Positions 18,255 through 31,379 of a stretch of 64,000 nt of DNA are shown piece after piece. The notes beneath the pieces were generated by a model. That model was not told the DNA's origin and did no database searches. It saw nothing but the letters and a program-made list of their open reading frames with translations. The first letter of the stretch is position 1, and each line of letters opens with the position of its first letter. The stretch is from Struthio camelus (Eukaryota; Chordata; Aves; Struthioniformes; Struthionidae): positions 3,004,068-3,068,067 of the forward strand of contig NC_090944.1 in the NCBI RefSeq assembly GCF_040807025.1, given 5' to 3'. Position numbers and translations under genes: made by a program.

Positions 18255-18705
18255 TTTTGGGGGCAGAGAGGCGGGAGGCAGGGCAAGGGGAGGCCTTGGC
18301 TGCAGAGGTCTGCCCCTGCGGCAGGTGCTGGGATGGGGAGGGCACTAGTGTGTGCCTGTGGCCTGGGCAGGTGCCGCAGGAGCGGGGGGAGGCGCAGGCC
18401 GGGGCAGAGCAGGATGCAGCCCAGAGGCAGAGAGGTGGGCATGGCCGTGCTGAGCTGCCGAGGCCAAGAGAGGATTGTGGTGGTGGTGGGGGGGTGCTGA
18501 GAAGAGGGCAACAGCAACATCTGCACTGCACAGGCAGAGCCGGCTCCGTTGTGCTGACAACCAGGCGGTGCTGGTGAGCGATGAAGGCCATGAGCTGCTG
18601 GACTGCCTCCCAAAAGTTGCACACACAGAGTGGCCGGCGCACGTGAGACATCGCCAGCGCATCGTGCAGAAGCCTCCAGAGGCCCAGAGCGCAAACTGGG
18701 CATGA
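18255..18705 (+). pseudogene. Degenerate copy of the RVRF gene (exon 3 end to exon 4)
   Basis: A frame ending at 18705 carries DNQAVLVSDEGHELLDCLPK and TEWPAHV, clearly related to NQTVLLSEEGHELLDCLPK in the gene at 6404-8039. The RVRF motif is changed (RLRC), and the acidic, Cys-rich and Arg-rich parts are missing after a stop. The stretch before it resembles intron 3 of the full gene. It could be a shortened paralogue, but the loss of the motif and tail argues for a decayed copy. Confidence 0.6.
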
Positions 18706-19162
18706 GGTGCAAGCTGCCTCGGCCCTCAGGTGCCCAACGGGACAGGGCCTGCGAGATTGCTGGTGGGGCGCTGCTGGCGCATCGGAGGCTCGAAGGCATC
18801 ATCTTGGGCTGCTGCAGAAGGGCAGGTGAGAGGCAAGTGGGGGACGGAGCAGGCGCAGAGGCGGCAAGAGGCGGAGAGCAAGGGCTTGCCTGAGAAGAAG
18901 CAAGGGGCTGCTGCTCATGCAAAAGAGCCAGCAGCACACTCGTGCTGCACTAGTGCGAGAGCTCTGCCGAGGACAATTTGAGGCAGAGAGAGAGGAAGGA
19001 GGAGGCTGGAGGTGAGCAACCGCATGCAAGAGTGAGTGCGGCACTGTGCAGTTGGTCGCAGCAAGAAATCGCCGCCACTGCCGGCGCCCACATGCCTCTG
19101 GCGCAGGCAAGGCTTGGCAGAGGAGCTGCCCTCGCTCACTCTGTGTGTGCCTCTTCTTGCAG
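18706..19162. other. Rearranged intronic-like sequence of the RVRF gene family
   Basis: GC-rich sequence with weak similarity to the introns of the gene at 6404-8039 (for example GGGCTGCTGCAGAAGGGCAG). No complete exon with splice sites and frame could be assembled. Confidence 0.3.
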
Positions 19163-19219
19163 CAGCCTGTGTGGTGCACAAGGAAGCGGAGGAGGAGTGT
19201 GCAGAAGGCAGGAGGCAGG
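19163..19219 (+). pseudogene. Exon 3-like piece of the RVRF gene family
   Basis: Preceded by CTCACTCTGTGTGTGCCTCT and a TTGCAG acceptor, and followed by a GTAGGC donor. It aligns with exon 3 (6978-7035) and its flanks (GCTGCCCTCGCTCACT upstream, GCAGAGGCCT downstream). It is 57 bases against 58, so the phase is altered. It lies downstream of the exon 4-like piece, so the local gene order is scrambled by duplication. Confidence 0.5.
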
Positions 19220-20109
19220 GTAGGCAGAGGCCTTGGCTGCAGGGCATCAGGCTGTGCGAGAGACCGTGATGCGGGGGGCTCCCTGAATGTGTGCCTGCGG
19301 GCCTTGCAGCTGCGGCGTGGCCCTGGGGAGACTGAGGGCAGGATGGAGCCCAGAGGCAGAGAGGTGCTCATGGCGTGGCTGAGGTGCAGAGGCCAAGGAG
19401 GGGATGGGTGTTGGGAGTGCTGAAGAGCAGGCAATGGCTTAGGGAGGGCCAGGGTAAATGGAAAGGCTGCCGCAGAGCTGCCCGAAAGGCTGCCTGGTGC
19501 TGAGACACAGCCCAGGCGCCCAGTGCAGGTGTGTCTGCAGGGCCCCTCTGTGCGGCAAGGCTGAGTGCCTTTGGGGCCTGCCTGGCACAGGGGTGCCTGC
19601 TCAGGGGCAAAAGGGAGCCCTGAGGGAGGGTTGTCACCTGCTTTCTGCCTCCCAGGTGGAGCAAAGAAACATTGGGCAGCATGCGAGTGGCCCCATGCTG
19701 CCTATGGAAGATGCCCAGGTAGTGCTGGCTCTTGCCTGGCCAACAGCAGCCCCTGGCAGTGGCTCTGGTGGCTCTCAGCTAGGCAGGAGTGCTGAGGCAG
19801 AGGTGTGGTGGCATGCCACTCAGAGGGGAAGGCAGAGCTGTGACTGTGTCGCTGCGTGTGCTGCCAAGGGGCTGTGGGCAAGAGGAGCGGCCACATGCCT
19901 CGTGCCTTGTTGTGACCCAGGTGAGCTGCAGCTCCAAGCATCTGCGGAGGCCTCCGGAGGCGTGGACAAGAACAATCGGGAAGCTGCATGAGCCATGGCA
20001 CACGCAGTGGTGGAGGGCATGCAGGCTGCCTGCCGGGGGGTGAGTAGCCCCATTCAAGAGGCTGCAGCTGAGGCTTTCAAGGAGCCATCGACACAGTCTC
20101 TGCACTCCC
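19220..20109. other. Intron-like tail of the degenerate RVRF copies up to the satellite edge
   Basis: Bases 19339-19408 repeat 18410-18475 (a GGAT-CAGCCCAGAGGCAGAGAGGT block), a local duplication of about 930 bases. The rest, to 20109, is GC-rich with no supported exon or mobile element. The satellite starts abruptly after CATCGACACAGTCTCTGCA. Confidence 0.45.
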
Positions 20110-21724
20110 AAAACAATGCGCAGATCCCCTCAGGATGCCGATAAGCCCAGTACCCCGAACATAACACCCAGAACCCCTCAGCACCCCCAACACACCGCCC
20201 AGATCCCCGCTACAAACCCCAGGTCATGCCCAGCACCCCAAATACAAGGCCCAGATGCCCACAGCACCCCCATGACAAGCCCAGCACCCCCAACACAAGG
20301 CCCAGATCCGCTCGGAAACCCCAAAACAAACCCCAACACCCCCAACACAACGCCCCGATCTCCTCAGCACCCCCACCACAACGCCCAGATCCCCTCAGCA
20401 ACCCCAAAACAAGGCCCAGATTCCCTCAGCAAACCCATTACAAGACCAGCTCCCCGGACACAAGGCCCACATCCCCTAAGCACCCCCAAAACAAGGCCCA
20501 GCACTCCCAACACAACGCCCCGATCCCCTTCAGTACCTCCAACACAATGCCCAGCTCCCCTGTGCACCCCCAAAACAAGGCTAGCACCCTGCATGACAAG
20601 CCCAGCACCCCCAAAACAAGCCCATGATCCCCTCAGCACTCCCACAAGCCCAACACAACAAACACACGGCCCAGATCTCCTCTGCACCCCCAACACAAGG
20701 CCCAGCACTCCCAAGACAAGGCCCAGAGCCCTCAGTACCCCCATGACAAGCCCGACACCCCCACAACAAGACCCAGATCCCCTCTGCACACCCACCACTA
20801 GCCCAGCACTCCCACAACAAGCCCAGCACCCCCAGTGCAAGACCTAGCTCTCCTCAGCACCCGCACCACAAGCCCAGCACCCCCAACACAACGCCCAGAT
20901 CCCCTCTGCACCCCCACCACAAGGCCCTGATCCCCTCTGCACTCCCAAAACACATCTAGCACCTCGAAAACAAGCCCCTGATCCCCTCAGTACCCCCAAT
21001 ACAAGGCCCCGATCTCCTCAGCACCCCCACCACAACGCCCAGATCCCCTCAGCACCCCCACCACAAGCCCAGCACCCCCACCACAACGCCCAGATCCCCT
21101 CAGCACCCCCACCACAAGGCCCTGATCCCCTCTGCACTCCCAAAACACATCCAGCACCTCGAAAACAAGCCCCTGATCCCCTCAGTACCCCCAATACAAG
21201 GCCCCGTTCTCCTCAGCACCCCCACCACAACGCCCAGATCCCCTCAGCACCCCCACCACAAGCCCAGCACCCCCAACACAATGCCCAGATTTCCTCTGCA
21301 CCACGGAAAAAAGGTCCAGCACCTCGAAAACAAAACCCAGATCCCCTCAACACCCCTAACACAAGTCCAGCACCCACAACACAATGCCCCGATCCCCTCA
21401 GCAATCCCAAAACAAGGCCCACATACCCTCAGCACCCCCAAAACAATGCCCCAGATCCCCTCAGCACCCCCAAAACAAGGCCCAGCAACGCCAACACAAC
21501 GCCCAGCTCGCCTCTGCACTTCCACAAAAAGCCCAGCAGCCTGCATGACAAGCCCAGCACCTCAAAACAAGCCCCATATTCCCTCAGCACCCCCACAAGA
21601 AGGTCCAGATCCCCTCAGCACCCCCATGACAAGCCCAGATCCCCTCTGCACTCCCACAAGCCCAAAACAACAAACACACAGCCCAGATCCCCTCTGCACC
21701 CCCATAACAGGCCCAGCACCTCCA

Positions 21725-24700
21725 CCACAATGTCCAGATCCCGTCAGCACGTCCACGACAAGCCCAGCACATCCAACACAAGCCCCAGATCCCCTCCGCA
21801 CTCGTACAACACACCCAGCACCCCCAACACAAGGACCAGATCCCCTCAGCACCACTATGACAAGTCCAGCAGCCACAACACACAGCCCAGATCCCCTCAG
21901 CACCCCCACCACAAGCCCAGCACTCCCACAACAAGCCCTGCACCTCCAAAACAATGCCCAGATCCCCTCAGCACCCCCACCACAAGCCCAGCACCCCCAA
22001 CACAATGCCCCAGATCCCCTCAGCTACCCCAAAACAAGGCCCACATCCCCTCAGCAAACCCATTACAAGACCACCTCCCCCGACACAAGGCCCACATCCC
22101 CTCAGCACCCCTAAAACAAGGCCCAGCAACTCCAGCACAATGCCCAGCTCCCCTCTGCACTTCCACAAAAAGCCCAGCAGCCTGCATGACAAGCCCAGCA
22201 CCTCAAAACAAGCCCCATATTCCCTCAGCACCCCCACAAGAAGGTCCAGATCCCCTCAGCACCCCCATGACACAGCCCAGATCCCCTCTGCACTCCCACA
22301 AGCCCAACACAACAAACACACAGCCCAGATCCCCTCTGCACCCCCATAACAGGCCCAACACCTCCAATGCAAGCCCCAGATCCCCTCCGCACTGGCACAA
22401 CACGCCCAGCACCCCTGACACAAGCCCAGATACCCTCTGCACCCCCACAACAAAGCCCAGCACACCAAACACAATGCCCAGATCCCCTCTGCACCCCCAC
22501 CAGAAGGCACTGATCCCCTCTGCACTCCCAAAACACATCCAGCACCTCGAAAACAAGCCCCTGATCCCCTCAGTACCCCCAATACAAGGCCCCGTTCTCC
22601 TCAGCACCCCCACCACAACGCCCAGATCCCCTCAGCACCCCCACCACAAGCCCAGCACCCCCAACACAATGCCCAGATCTCCTCTGCACCACGGAAAAAA
22701 AGGCCCAGCACCTCGAAAACATGGCCAGATCCCCTCAGCACCCCCACTACAAGCCCCGCATCTCCAAAACAATGCCCGAGATCCCCTCAGCAGCCCCACC
22801 ACAATGCCCAGATCCCCTCTGCACCCCCAACGCAATGCCCACATGCCCTCAGCACCCCTATCACAAGCCCAGCACCCCCTACAAAATGCCCCGATCCCCT
22901 CAGCACCCCCACCACAAGCCCAGCACCCACAACACAATGCCCCAGATCCCCTCAGCAACCCCAAAACAAGGCCCTGATCCCCTCTGCACTCCCAAAACAC
23001 ATCCAGCACCTCGAAAACAAGCCCCTGATCCCCTCAGTACCCCCAATACATGGCCCCGTTCTCCTCAGCACCCCCACCACAACGCCCAGATCCCCTCTGC
23101 ACCCCCACAACAAAGCCCAGCACCTCAAAAACAATGCCCAGATCCCCTCAGCACCCCCACCACAAGCCCAGCACCCCCAACACAATGCCCATATCCCCTT
23201 CAGTACCCTCATGACAAGACCAGCACCCCCAACACAACACTCAGCTCCGGTGAGCAGCCCGAAAACAAGCCTAGCACCCCCAACACAACACCCAGATCCC
23301 CCAAAACAAGTCCCAGCACCTCCAACACAACGCCCAGCTTCCCTCTGCACCCCCAAAACAAGCCCAGCACCCGCAACACAAGCCCAGCACCTCGAAAACA
23401 AGCCCAGATCCCCTCAACACTCCCACAAGCTCAACACAACAAACACACAGCCCAGATCCCCTCTGCACCCCCATAACAGGCCCAACACCTCCAATACAAG
23501 CCCCAGATCCCCTCCGCACTCGCACAACACGCCCAGCACCCCTAACACAAGCCCAGATCCCCTCTGCACCCCCACAACAAAGTCCAGCACCACCAAAACA
23601 AGGCCCTGATCCCCTCTGCACTCCGAAAACAAGGCCTAGCACCCCTAAAATAAAACCTAGCTTTCCTCAGCACACCCACGACAAGCCCAGCTCTCCCCCA
23701 TACAAGCCCAAATCCCCTAAGCACCCTCCATGACAAGCCCAGCACTCCCAACACAATGTCCAGATCCCCTCAGCACTCCCACAAGTTCACCACAACAAAC
23801 ACACTGCCCAGATCCCCTCAGCAGCCCCAACACAAGGCCCAGCACTCCCAAGACAAGGCCCAGACCCCTCAGTACCCCTATGACAAGCCCAACACCTCCG
23901 ACACCATGCCCACATCCTCTCAGCACTCCCACAACAAGCCCCAGATCCCCTCGGCACTCCCACAAGCTCAAAACAACAAACACGCAGCCCAGATCCCCTC
24001 TGCACACCCATAACAGGCCCAGCACCTCCACCACAATGTCCAGATCCCGTCAGCACGTCCACGACAAGCCCAGCACATCCAACACAAGCCCCAGATCCCC
24101 TCCGCACTCGTACAACACACCCAGCACCCCCAACACAAGGACCAGATCCCCTCAGCACCACTATGACAAGTCCAGCAGCCAAAACACACAGCCCAGATCC
24201 CCTCAGCACCCCCACCACAAGCCCAGCACTCCCACAACAAGCCCTGCACCTCCAAAACAATGCCCAGATCCCCTCAGCACCCCCACCACAAGCCCAGCAC
24301 CCCCAACACAATGCCCCAGATCCCCTCAGCTACCCCAAAACAAGGCCCACATCCCCTCAGCAAACCCATTACAAGACCACCTCCCCCGACACAAGGCCCA
24401 CATCCCCTCAGCACCCCTAAAACAAGGCCCAGCAACTCCAGCACAACGTCCAGCTCCCCTCTGCACTTCCACAAAAAGCCCAGCAGCCTGCATGACAAGC
24501 CCAGCACCTCAAAACAAGCCCCATATTCCCTCAGCACCCCCACAAGAAGGTCCAGATCCCCTCAGCACCCCCATGACACAGCCCAGATCCCCTCTGCACT
24601 CCCACAAGCCCAACACAACAAACACACAGCCCAGATCCCCTCTGCACCCCCATAACAGGCCCAACACCTCCAATGCAAGCCCCAGATCCACTCCGCACTG

Positions 24701-26330
24701 GCACAACACGCCCAGCACCCCTAACACAAGCCCAGATACCCTCTGCACCCCCACAACAAAGCCCAGCACACCAAACACAATGCCCAGATCCCCTCTGCAC
24801 CCCCACCACAAGGCCCTGATCCCCTCTGCACTCCCAAAACACATCCAGCACCTCGAAAACAAGCCCCTGATCCCCTCAGTACCCCCAATACAAGGCCCCG
24901 TTCTCCTCAGCACCCCCACCACAACGCCCAGATCCCCTCAGCACCCCCACCACAAGCCCAGCACCCCCAACACAATGCCCAGATCTCCTCTGCACCACGG
25001 AAAAAAAGGCCCAGCACCTCGAAAACATGGCCAGATCCCCTCAGCACCCCCACTACAAGCCCCGCATCTCCAAAACAATGCCCGAGATCCCCTCAGCAGC
25101 CCCACCACAATGCCCAGATCCCCTCTGCACCCCCAACGCAATGCCCACATGCCCTCAGCACCCCTATCACAAGCCCAGCACCCCCTACAAAATGCCCCGA
25201 TCCCCTCAGCACCCCCAACACAAGCCCTGCACCCCCAACACAATGCCCCAGCTCCCCTCTGCACTTCCACAAAAAGCCCAGCAGCCTGCATGACAAGCCC
25301 AGCACCTCAAAACAAGCCCCATATTCCCTCAGCACCCCCACAAGAAGGTCCAGATCCCCTCAGCACCCCCATGACACAACCCAGATCCCCTCTGCACTCC
25401 CACAAGCCCAACACAACAAACACACAGCCCAGATCCCCTCTGCACCCCCATAACAGGCCCAACACCTCCAATACAAGCCCCAGATCCCCTCCGCACTCGC
25501 AAAACACACCCAGCACCCCCAACACAAGGCACAGATCCCCTCAGCACCCCCACCACAAGCCCAGCACTCCCAACACAACGCCCCGATCCCGTTCAGTACC
25601 CTCATGACAAGACCAGCACCCCCAACACAACACTCAGCTCCACTGAGCAGCCCGAAAACAAGCCGAGCACCCCCAACACAACACCCAGATCCCCCAAAAC
25701 TAGGCCCAGCACCTCCAACACAATGCCCAGCTCCCCTCTGCACCCCCAAAACAAGGCTAGCACCCTGCATGACAAGCCCTGCACCCCCAAAACAAGCCCA
25801 TGATCCCCTCAACACTCCCACAAGCCCAACACAACAAACACACGGCCCAGATCTCCTCTGCACCCCCAACACAAGGCCCAGCACTCCCAAGACAAGGCCC
25901 AGAGCCCTCAGTACCCCCATGACAAGCCCGACACCCCCACAACAAGACCCAGATCCCCTCTGCACACCCACCACTAGCCCAGCACTCCCACAACAAGCCC
26001 AGCACCCCCAGTGCAAGACCTAGCTCTCCTCAGCACCCGCACCACAAGCCCAGCACCCCCAACACAACGCCCAGATCCCCTCTGCACCCCCACCAGAAGG
26101 CGCTGATCCCCTCTGCACTCCCAAAACACATCCAGCACCTCGAAAACAAGCCCCTGATCCCCTCAGTACCCCCAATACAAGGCCCCGATCTCCTCTGCAC
26201 CCCCACTACAAGCCCAGCACCTCCAAAACAATGCCCCGATCACCTCAGCAGCCGCACCACAAGCCCTGAACCCCCAACGCAATGCCCAGTTCCCCTCAGC
26301 ACCCCTACCACAAGCCCATCACCCCCAGCA
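21725..26330. repeat. Higher-order repeat, about 2.3-kb spacing
   Basis: Blocks beginning near 21730 and 24036 (offset 2306) contain the same ordered series of variant units, including the GTCAGCACGTCCACGACAAG variant and the CCATATTCCCTCAGC variant. Much of the 24.2-25.6-kb block recurs again at 28.2-29.6 kb with offset 4009. Confidence 0.75.
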
Positions 26331-28528
26331 CAATGCCCCGATCCCCTCAGCAACCCCAAAACAAGGCCCAGCTCCCCTCAGCAAACCCATTACAAGACCA
26401 GCTCCCCCGACACAAGGCCCACATCCCCTAAGCACCCCCAAAACAAGGCCCAGCACTCCCAACACAACGCCCCGATCCCCTTCAGTACCTCCAACACAAT
26501 GCCCAGCTCCCCTCTGCACCCCCAAAACAAGGCTAGCACCCTGCATGACAAGCCCAGCACCCCCACAACAAGCCCATGATCCCCTCAGCACTCCCACAAG
26601 CCCAACACAACAAACACACGGCCCAGATCTCCTCTGCACCCCCAACACAAGGCCCAGCACTCCCAAGACAAGGCCCAGAGCCCTCAGTACCCCCATGACA
26701 AGCCCGACACCCCCACAACAAGACCCAGATCCCCTCTGCACACCCACCACTAGCCCAGCACTCCCACAACAAGCCCAGCACCCCCAGTGCAAGACCTAGC
26801 TCTCCTCAGCACCCGCACCACAAGCCCAGCACCCCCAACACAACGCCCAGATCCCCTCTGCACCCCCACCACAAGGCGCTGATCCCCTCTGCACTCCCAA
26901 AACACATCCAGCACCTCGAAAACAAGCCCCAGATCCCCTCAGTACCCCCAATACAAGGCCCCGATCTCCTCAGCACCCCCACCACAACGCCCAGATCCCC
27001 TCAGCACCCCCACCACAAGCCCAGCACCCCCAACACAATGCCCAGATCTCCTCTGCACCACGGAAAAAAAGGCCCAGCACCTCGAAAACATGGCCAGATC
27101 CCCTCAGCACCCCCACTACAAGCCCCGCATCTCCAAAACAATGCCCGAGATCCCCTCAGCAGCCCCACCACAATGCCCAGATCCCCTCTGCACCCCCAAC
27201 GCAATGCCCACATGCCCTCAGCACCCCTATCACAAGCCCAGCACCCCCTACAAAATGCCCCGATCCCCTCAGCACCCCCACCACAAGCCCTGCACCCCCA
27301 ACACAATGCCCCAGATCCCCTCAGCACCCCCACCACAACGCCCAGATCCCCTCTGCACCCCCACAACAAAACCCAGCACCTCAAAAACAATGCCCAGATC
27401 CCCTCAGCACCCCCACCACAAGCCCAGCACCCCCAACACAATGCCCATATCCCCTTCAGTACCCTCATGACAAGACCAGCACCCCCAACACAACACTCAG
27501 CTCCGGTGAACAGCCCGAAAACAAGCCTAGCACCCCCAACACAACACCCAGATCCCCCAAAACAAGTCCCAGCACCTCCAACACAATGCCCAGCTTCCCT
27601 CTGCACCCCCAAAACAAGCCCAGCACCCGCAACACAAGCCCAGCACCTCGAAAACAAGCCCAGATCCCCTCAACACTCCCACAAGCTCAACACAACAAAC
27701 ACACAGCCCAGATCCCCTCTGCACCCCCATAACAGGCCCAACACCTCCAATACAAGCCCCAGATCCCCTCCGCACTCGCAAAACACACCCAGCACCCCCA
27801 ACACAAGGCACAGATCCCCTCAGCACCCCCACCACAAGCCCAGCACTCCCAACACAACGCCCCGATCCCGTTCAGTACCCTCATGACAAGACCAGCACCC
27901 CCAACACAACACTCAGCTCCCCTGAGCAGCCCGAAAACAAGCCGAGCACCCCCAACACAACACCCAGATCCCCCAAAACTAGGCCCAGCACCTCCAACAC
28001 AATGCCCAGCTCCCCTCTGCACCCCCAAAACAAGGCTAGCACCCCAAACACAACACCCCGATCCCGTTCAGTACCCTCATGACAAGACCAGCAACCCCAA
28101 CACAACACTCAGCTCCACTGAGCAGCCCGAAAACAAGCCTAGCATCACCAACACAACACCCAGATCCCCAAAAACTAAGCCCAGCACCTCCAAAACAATG
28201 CCCAGATCCCCTCAGCACCCCCACCACAAGCCCAGCACTCCCACAACAAGCCCTGCACCTCCAAAACAATGCCCAGATCCCCTCAGCACCCCGACCACAA
28301 GCCCAGCACCCACAACACAATGCCCCAGATCCCCTCAGCTACCCCAAAACAAGGCCCACATCCCCTCAGCAAACCCATTACAAGACCACCTCCCCCGAAA
28401 CAAGGCCCACATCCCCTCAGCACCCCTAAAACAAGGCCCAGCAACTCCAGCACAATGCCCAGCTCCCCTCTGCACTTCCACAAAAAGCCCAGCAGCCTGC
28501 ATGACAAGCCCAGCACCTCAAAACAAGC

Positions 28529-30135
28529 CCCATATTCCCTCAGCACCCCCACAAGAAGGTCCAGATCCCCTCAGCACCCCCATGACACAGCCCAGATCCC
28601 CTCTGCACTCCCACAAGCCCAACACAACAAACACACAGCCCAGATCCCCTCTGCACCCCCATAACAGGCCCAACACCTCCAATGCAAGCCCCAGATCCAC
28701 TCCGCACTGGCACAACACGCCCAGCACCCCTAACACAAGCCCAGATACCCTCTGCACCCCCACAACAAAGCCCAGCACACCAAACACAATGCCCAGATCC
28801 CCTCTGCACCCCCACCACAAGGCCCTGATCCCCTCTGCACTCCCAAAACACATCCAGCACCTCGAAAACAAGCCCCTGATCCCCTCAGTACCCCCAATAC
28901 AAGGCCCCGTTCTCCTCAGCACCCCCACCACAACGCCCAGATCCCCTCAGCACCCCCACCACAAGCCCAGCACCCCCAACACAATGCCCAGATCTCCTCT
29001 GCACCACGGAAAAAAAGGCCCAGCACCTCGAAAACATGGCCAGATCCCCTCAGCACCCCCACTACAAGCCCCGCATCTCCAAAACAATGCCCGAGATCCC
29101 CTCAGCAGCCCCACCACAATGCCCAGATCCCCTCTGCACCCCCAACGCAATGCCCACATGCCCTCAGCACCCCTATCACAAGCCCAGCACCCCCTACAAA
29201 ATGCCCCGATCCCCTCAGCACCCCCAACACAAGCCCTGCACCCCCAACACAATGCCCCAGCTCCCCTCTGCACTTCCACAAAAAGCCCAGCAGCCTGCAT
29301 GACAAGCCCAGCACCTCAAAACAAGCCCCATATTCCCTCAGCACCCCCACAAGAAGGTCCAGATCCCCTCAGCACCCCCATGACACAACCCAGATCCCCT
29401 CTGCACTCCCACAAGCCCAACACAACAAACACACAGCCCAGATCCCCTCTGCACCCCCATAACAGGCCCAACACCTCCAATGCAAGCCCCAGATCCACTC
29501 CGCACTGGCACAACACGCCCAGCACCCCTAACACAAGCCCAGATACCCTCTGCACCCCCACAACAAAGCCCAGCACACCAAACACAATGCCCAGATCCCC
29601 TCTGCACCCCCACCACAAGGCCCTGATCCCCTCTGCACTCCCAAAACACATCCAGCACCTCGAAAACAAGCCCCTGATCCCCTCAGTACCCCCAATACAA
29701 GGCCCCGTTCTCCTCAGCACCCCCACCACAACGCCCAGATCCCCTCAGCACCCCCACCACAAGCCCAGCACCCCCAACACAATGCCCAGATCTCCTCTGC
29801 ACCACGGAAAAAAAGGCCCAGCACCTCGAAAACATGGCCAGATCCCCTCAGCACCCCCACTACAAGCCCCGCATCTCCAAAACAATGCCCGAGATCCCCT
29901 CAGCAGCCCCACCACAATGCCCAGATCCCCTCTGCACCCCCAACGCAATGCCCACATGCCCTCAGCACCCCTATCACAAGCCCAGCACCCCCTACAAAAT
30001 GCCCCGATCCCCTCAGCACCCCCAACACAAGCCCTGCACCCCCAACACAATGCCCCAGCTCCCCTCTGCACTTCCACAAAAAGCCCAGCAGCCTGCATGA
30101 CAAGCCCAGCACCTCAAAACAAGCCCCATATTCCC
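28529..30135. repeat. Tandem 798-bp higher-order repeat
   Basis: The block at 28540-29337 is followed directly by 29338-30135 with the same order of variant units. Conceptual translations of the two blocks are identical over more than 100 residues in more than one frame. This implies a very recent duplication. Relative to 24.5-25.3 kb the first block has offset 4009. Confidence 0.85.
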
Positions 30136-31379
30136 TCAGCACCCCCACAAGAAGGTCCAGATCCCCTCAGCACCCCCATGACACAACCCAGATCCCCTCT
30201 GCACTCCCACAAGCCCAACACAACAAACACACAGCCCAGATCCCCTCTGCACCCCCATAACAGGCCCAACACCTCCAATACAAGCCCCAGATCCCCTCCG
30301 CACTCGCAAAACACACCCAGCACCCCCAACACAAGGCACAGATCCCCTCAGCACCCCCACCACAAGCCCAGCACTCCCAACACAACGCCCCGATCCCGTT
30401 CAGTACCCTCATGACAAGACCAGCACCCCCAACACAACACTCAGCTCCACTGAGCAGCCCGAAAACAAGCCGAGCACCCCCAACACAACACCCAGATCCC
30501 CCAAAACTAGGCCCAGCACCTCCAACACAATGCCCAGCTCCCCTCTGCACCCCCAAAACAAGGCTAGCACCCTGCATGACAAGCCCTGCACCCCCAAAAC
30601 AAGCCCATGATCCCCTCAACACTCCCACAAGCCCAACACAACAAACACACGGCCCAGATCTCCTCTGCACCCCCAACACAAGGCCCAGCACTCCCAAGAC
30701 AAGGCCCAGAGCCCTCAGTACCCCCATGACAAGCCCGACACCCCCACAACAAGACCCAGATCCCCTCTGCACACCCACCACTAGCCCAGCACTCCCACAA
30801 CAAGCCCAGCACCCCCAGTGCAAGACCTAGCTCTCCTCAGCACCCGCACCACAAGCCCAGCACCCCCAACACAACGCCCAGATCCCCTCTGCACCCCCAC
30901 CAGAAGGCGCTGATCCCCTCTGCACTCCCAAAACACATCCAGCACCTCGAAAACAAGCCCCTGATCCCCTCAGTACCCCCAATACAAGGCCCCGATCTCC
31001 TCTGCACCCCCACTACAAGCCCAGCACCTCCAAAACAATGCCCCGATCACCTCAGCAGCCGCACCACAAGCCCTGAACCCCCAACGCAATGCCCAGTTCC
31101 CCTCAGCACCCCTACCACAAGCCCATCACCCCCAGCACAATGCCCCGATCCCCTCAGCAACCCCAAAACAAGGCCCAGCTCCCCTCAGCAAACCCATTAC
31201 AAGACCAGCTCCCCCGACACAAGGCCCACATCCCCTAAGCACCCCCAAAACAAGGCCCAGCACTCCCAACACAACGCCCCGATCCCCTTCAGTACCTCCA
31301 ACACAATGCCCAGCTCCCCTCTGCACCCCCAAAACAAGGCTAGCACCCTGCATGACAAGCCCAGCACCCCCACCACAAG

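Noticed and set aside
24531..24851. Minus-strand Gly/Cys/Trp-rich frames resembling small secreted or membrane proteins
   Set aside because: They are the complement of the satellite and recur with its higher-order period. Their ends are set by variant units, not by genes.
27883..30414. 843-codon open frame (Pro/Thr/Ser/His-rich) and similar long frames across 20-64 kb
   Set aside because: Frames of similar length exist on both strands and in several phases because the repeat is 17 codons long with few stops. There is no start context, intron or domain, and the repeat variants do not favour synonymous change.
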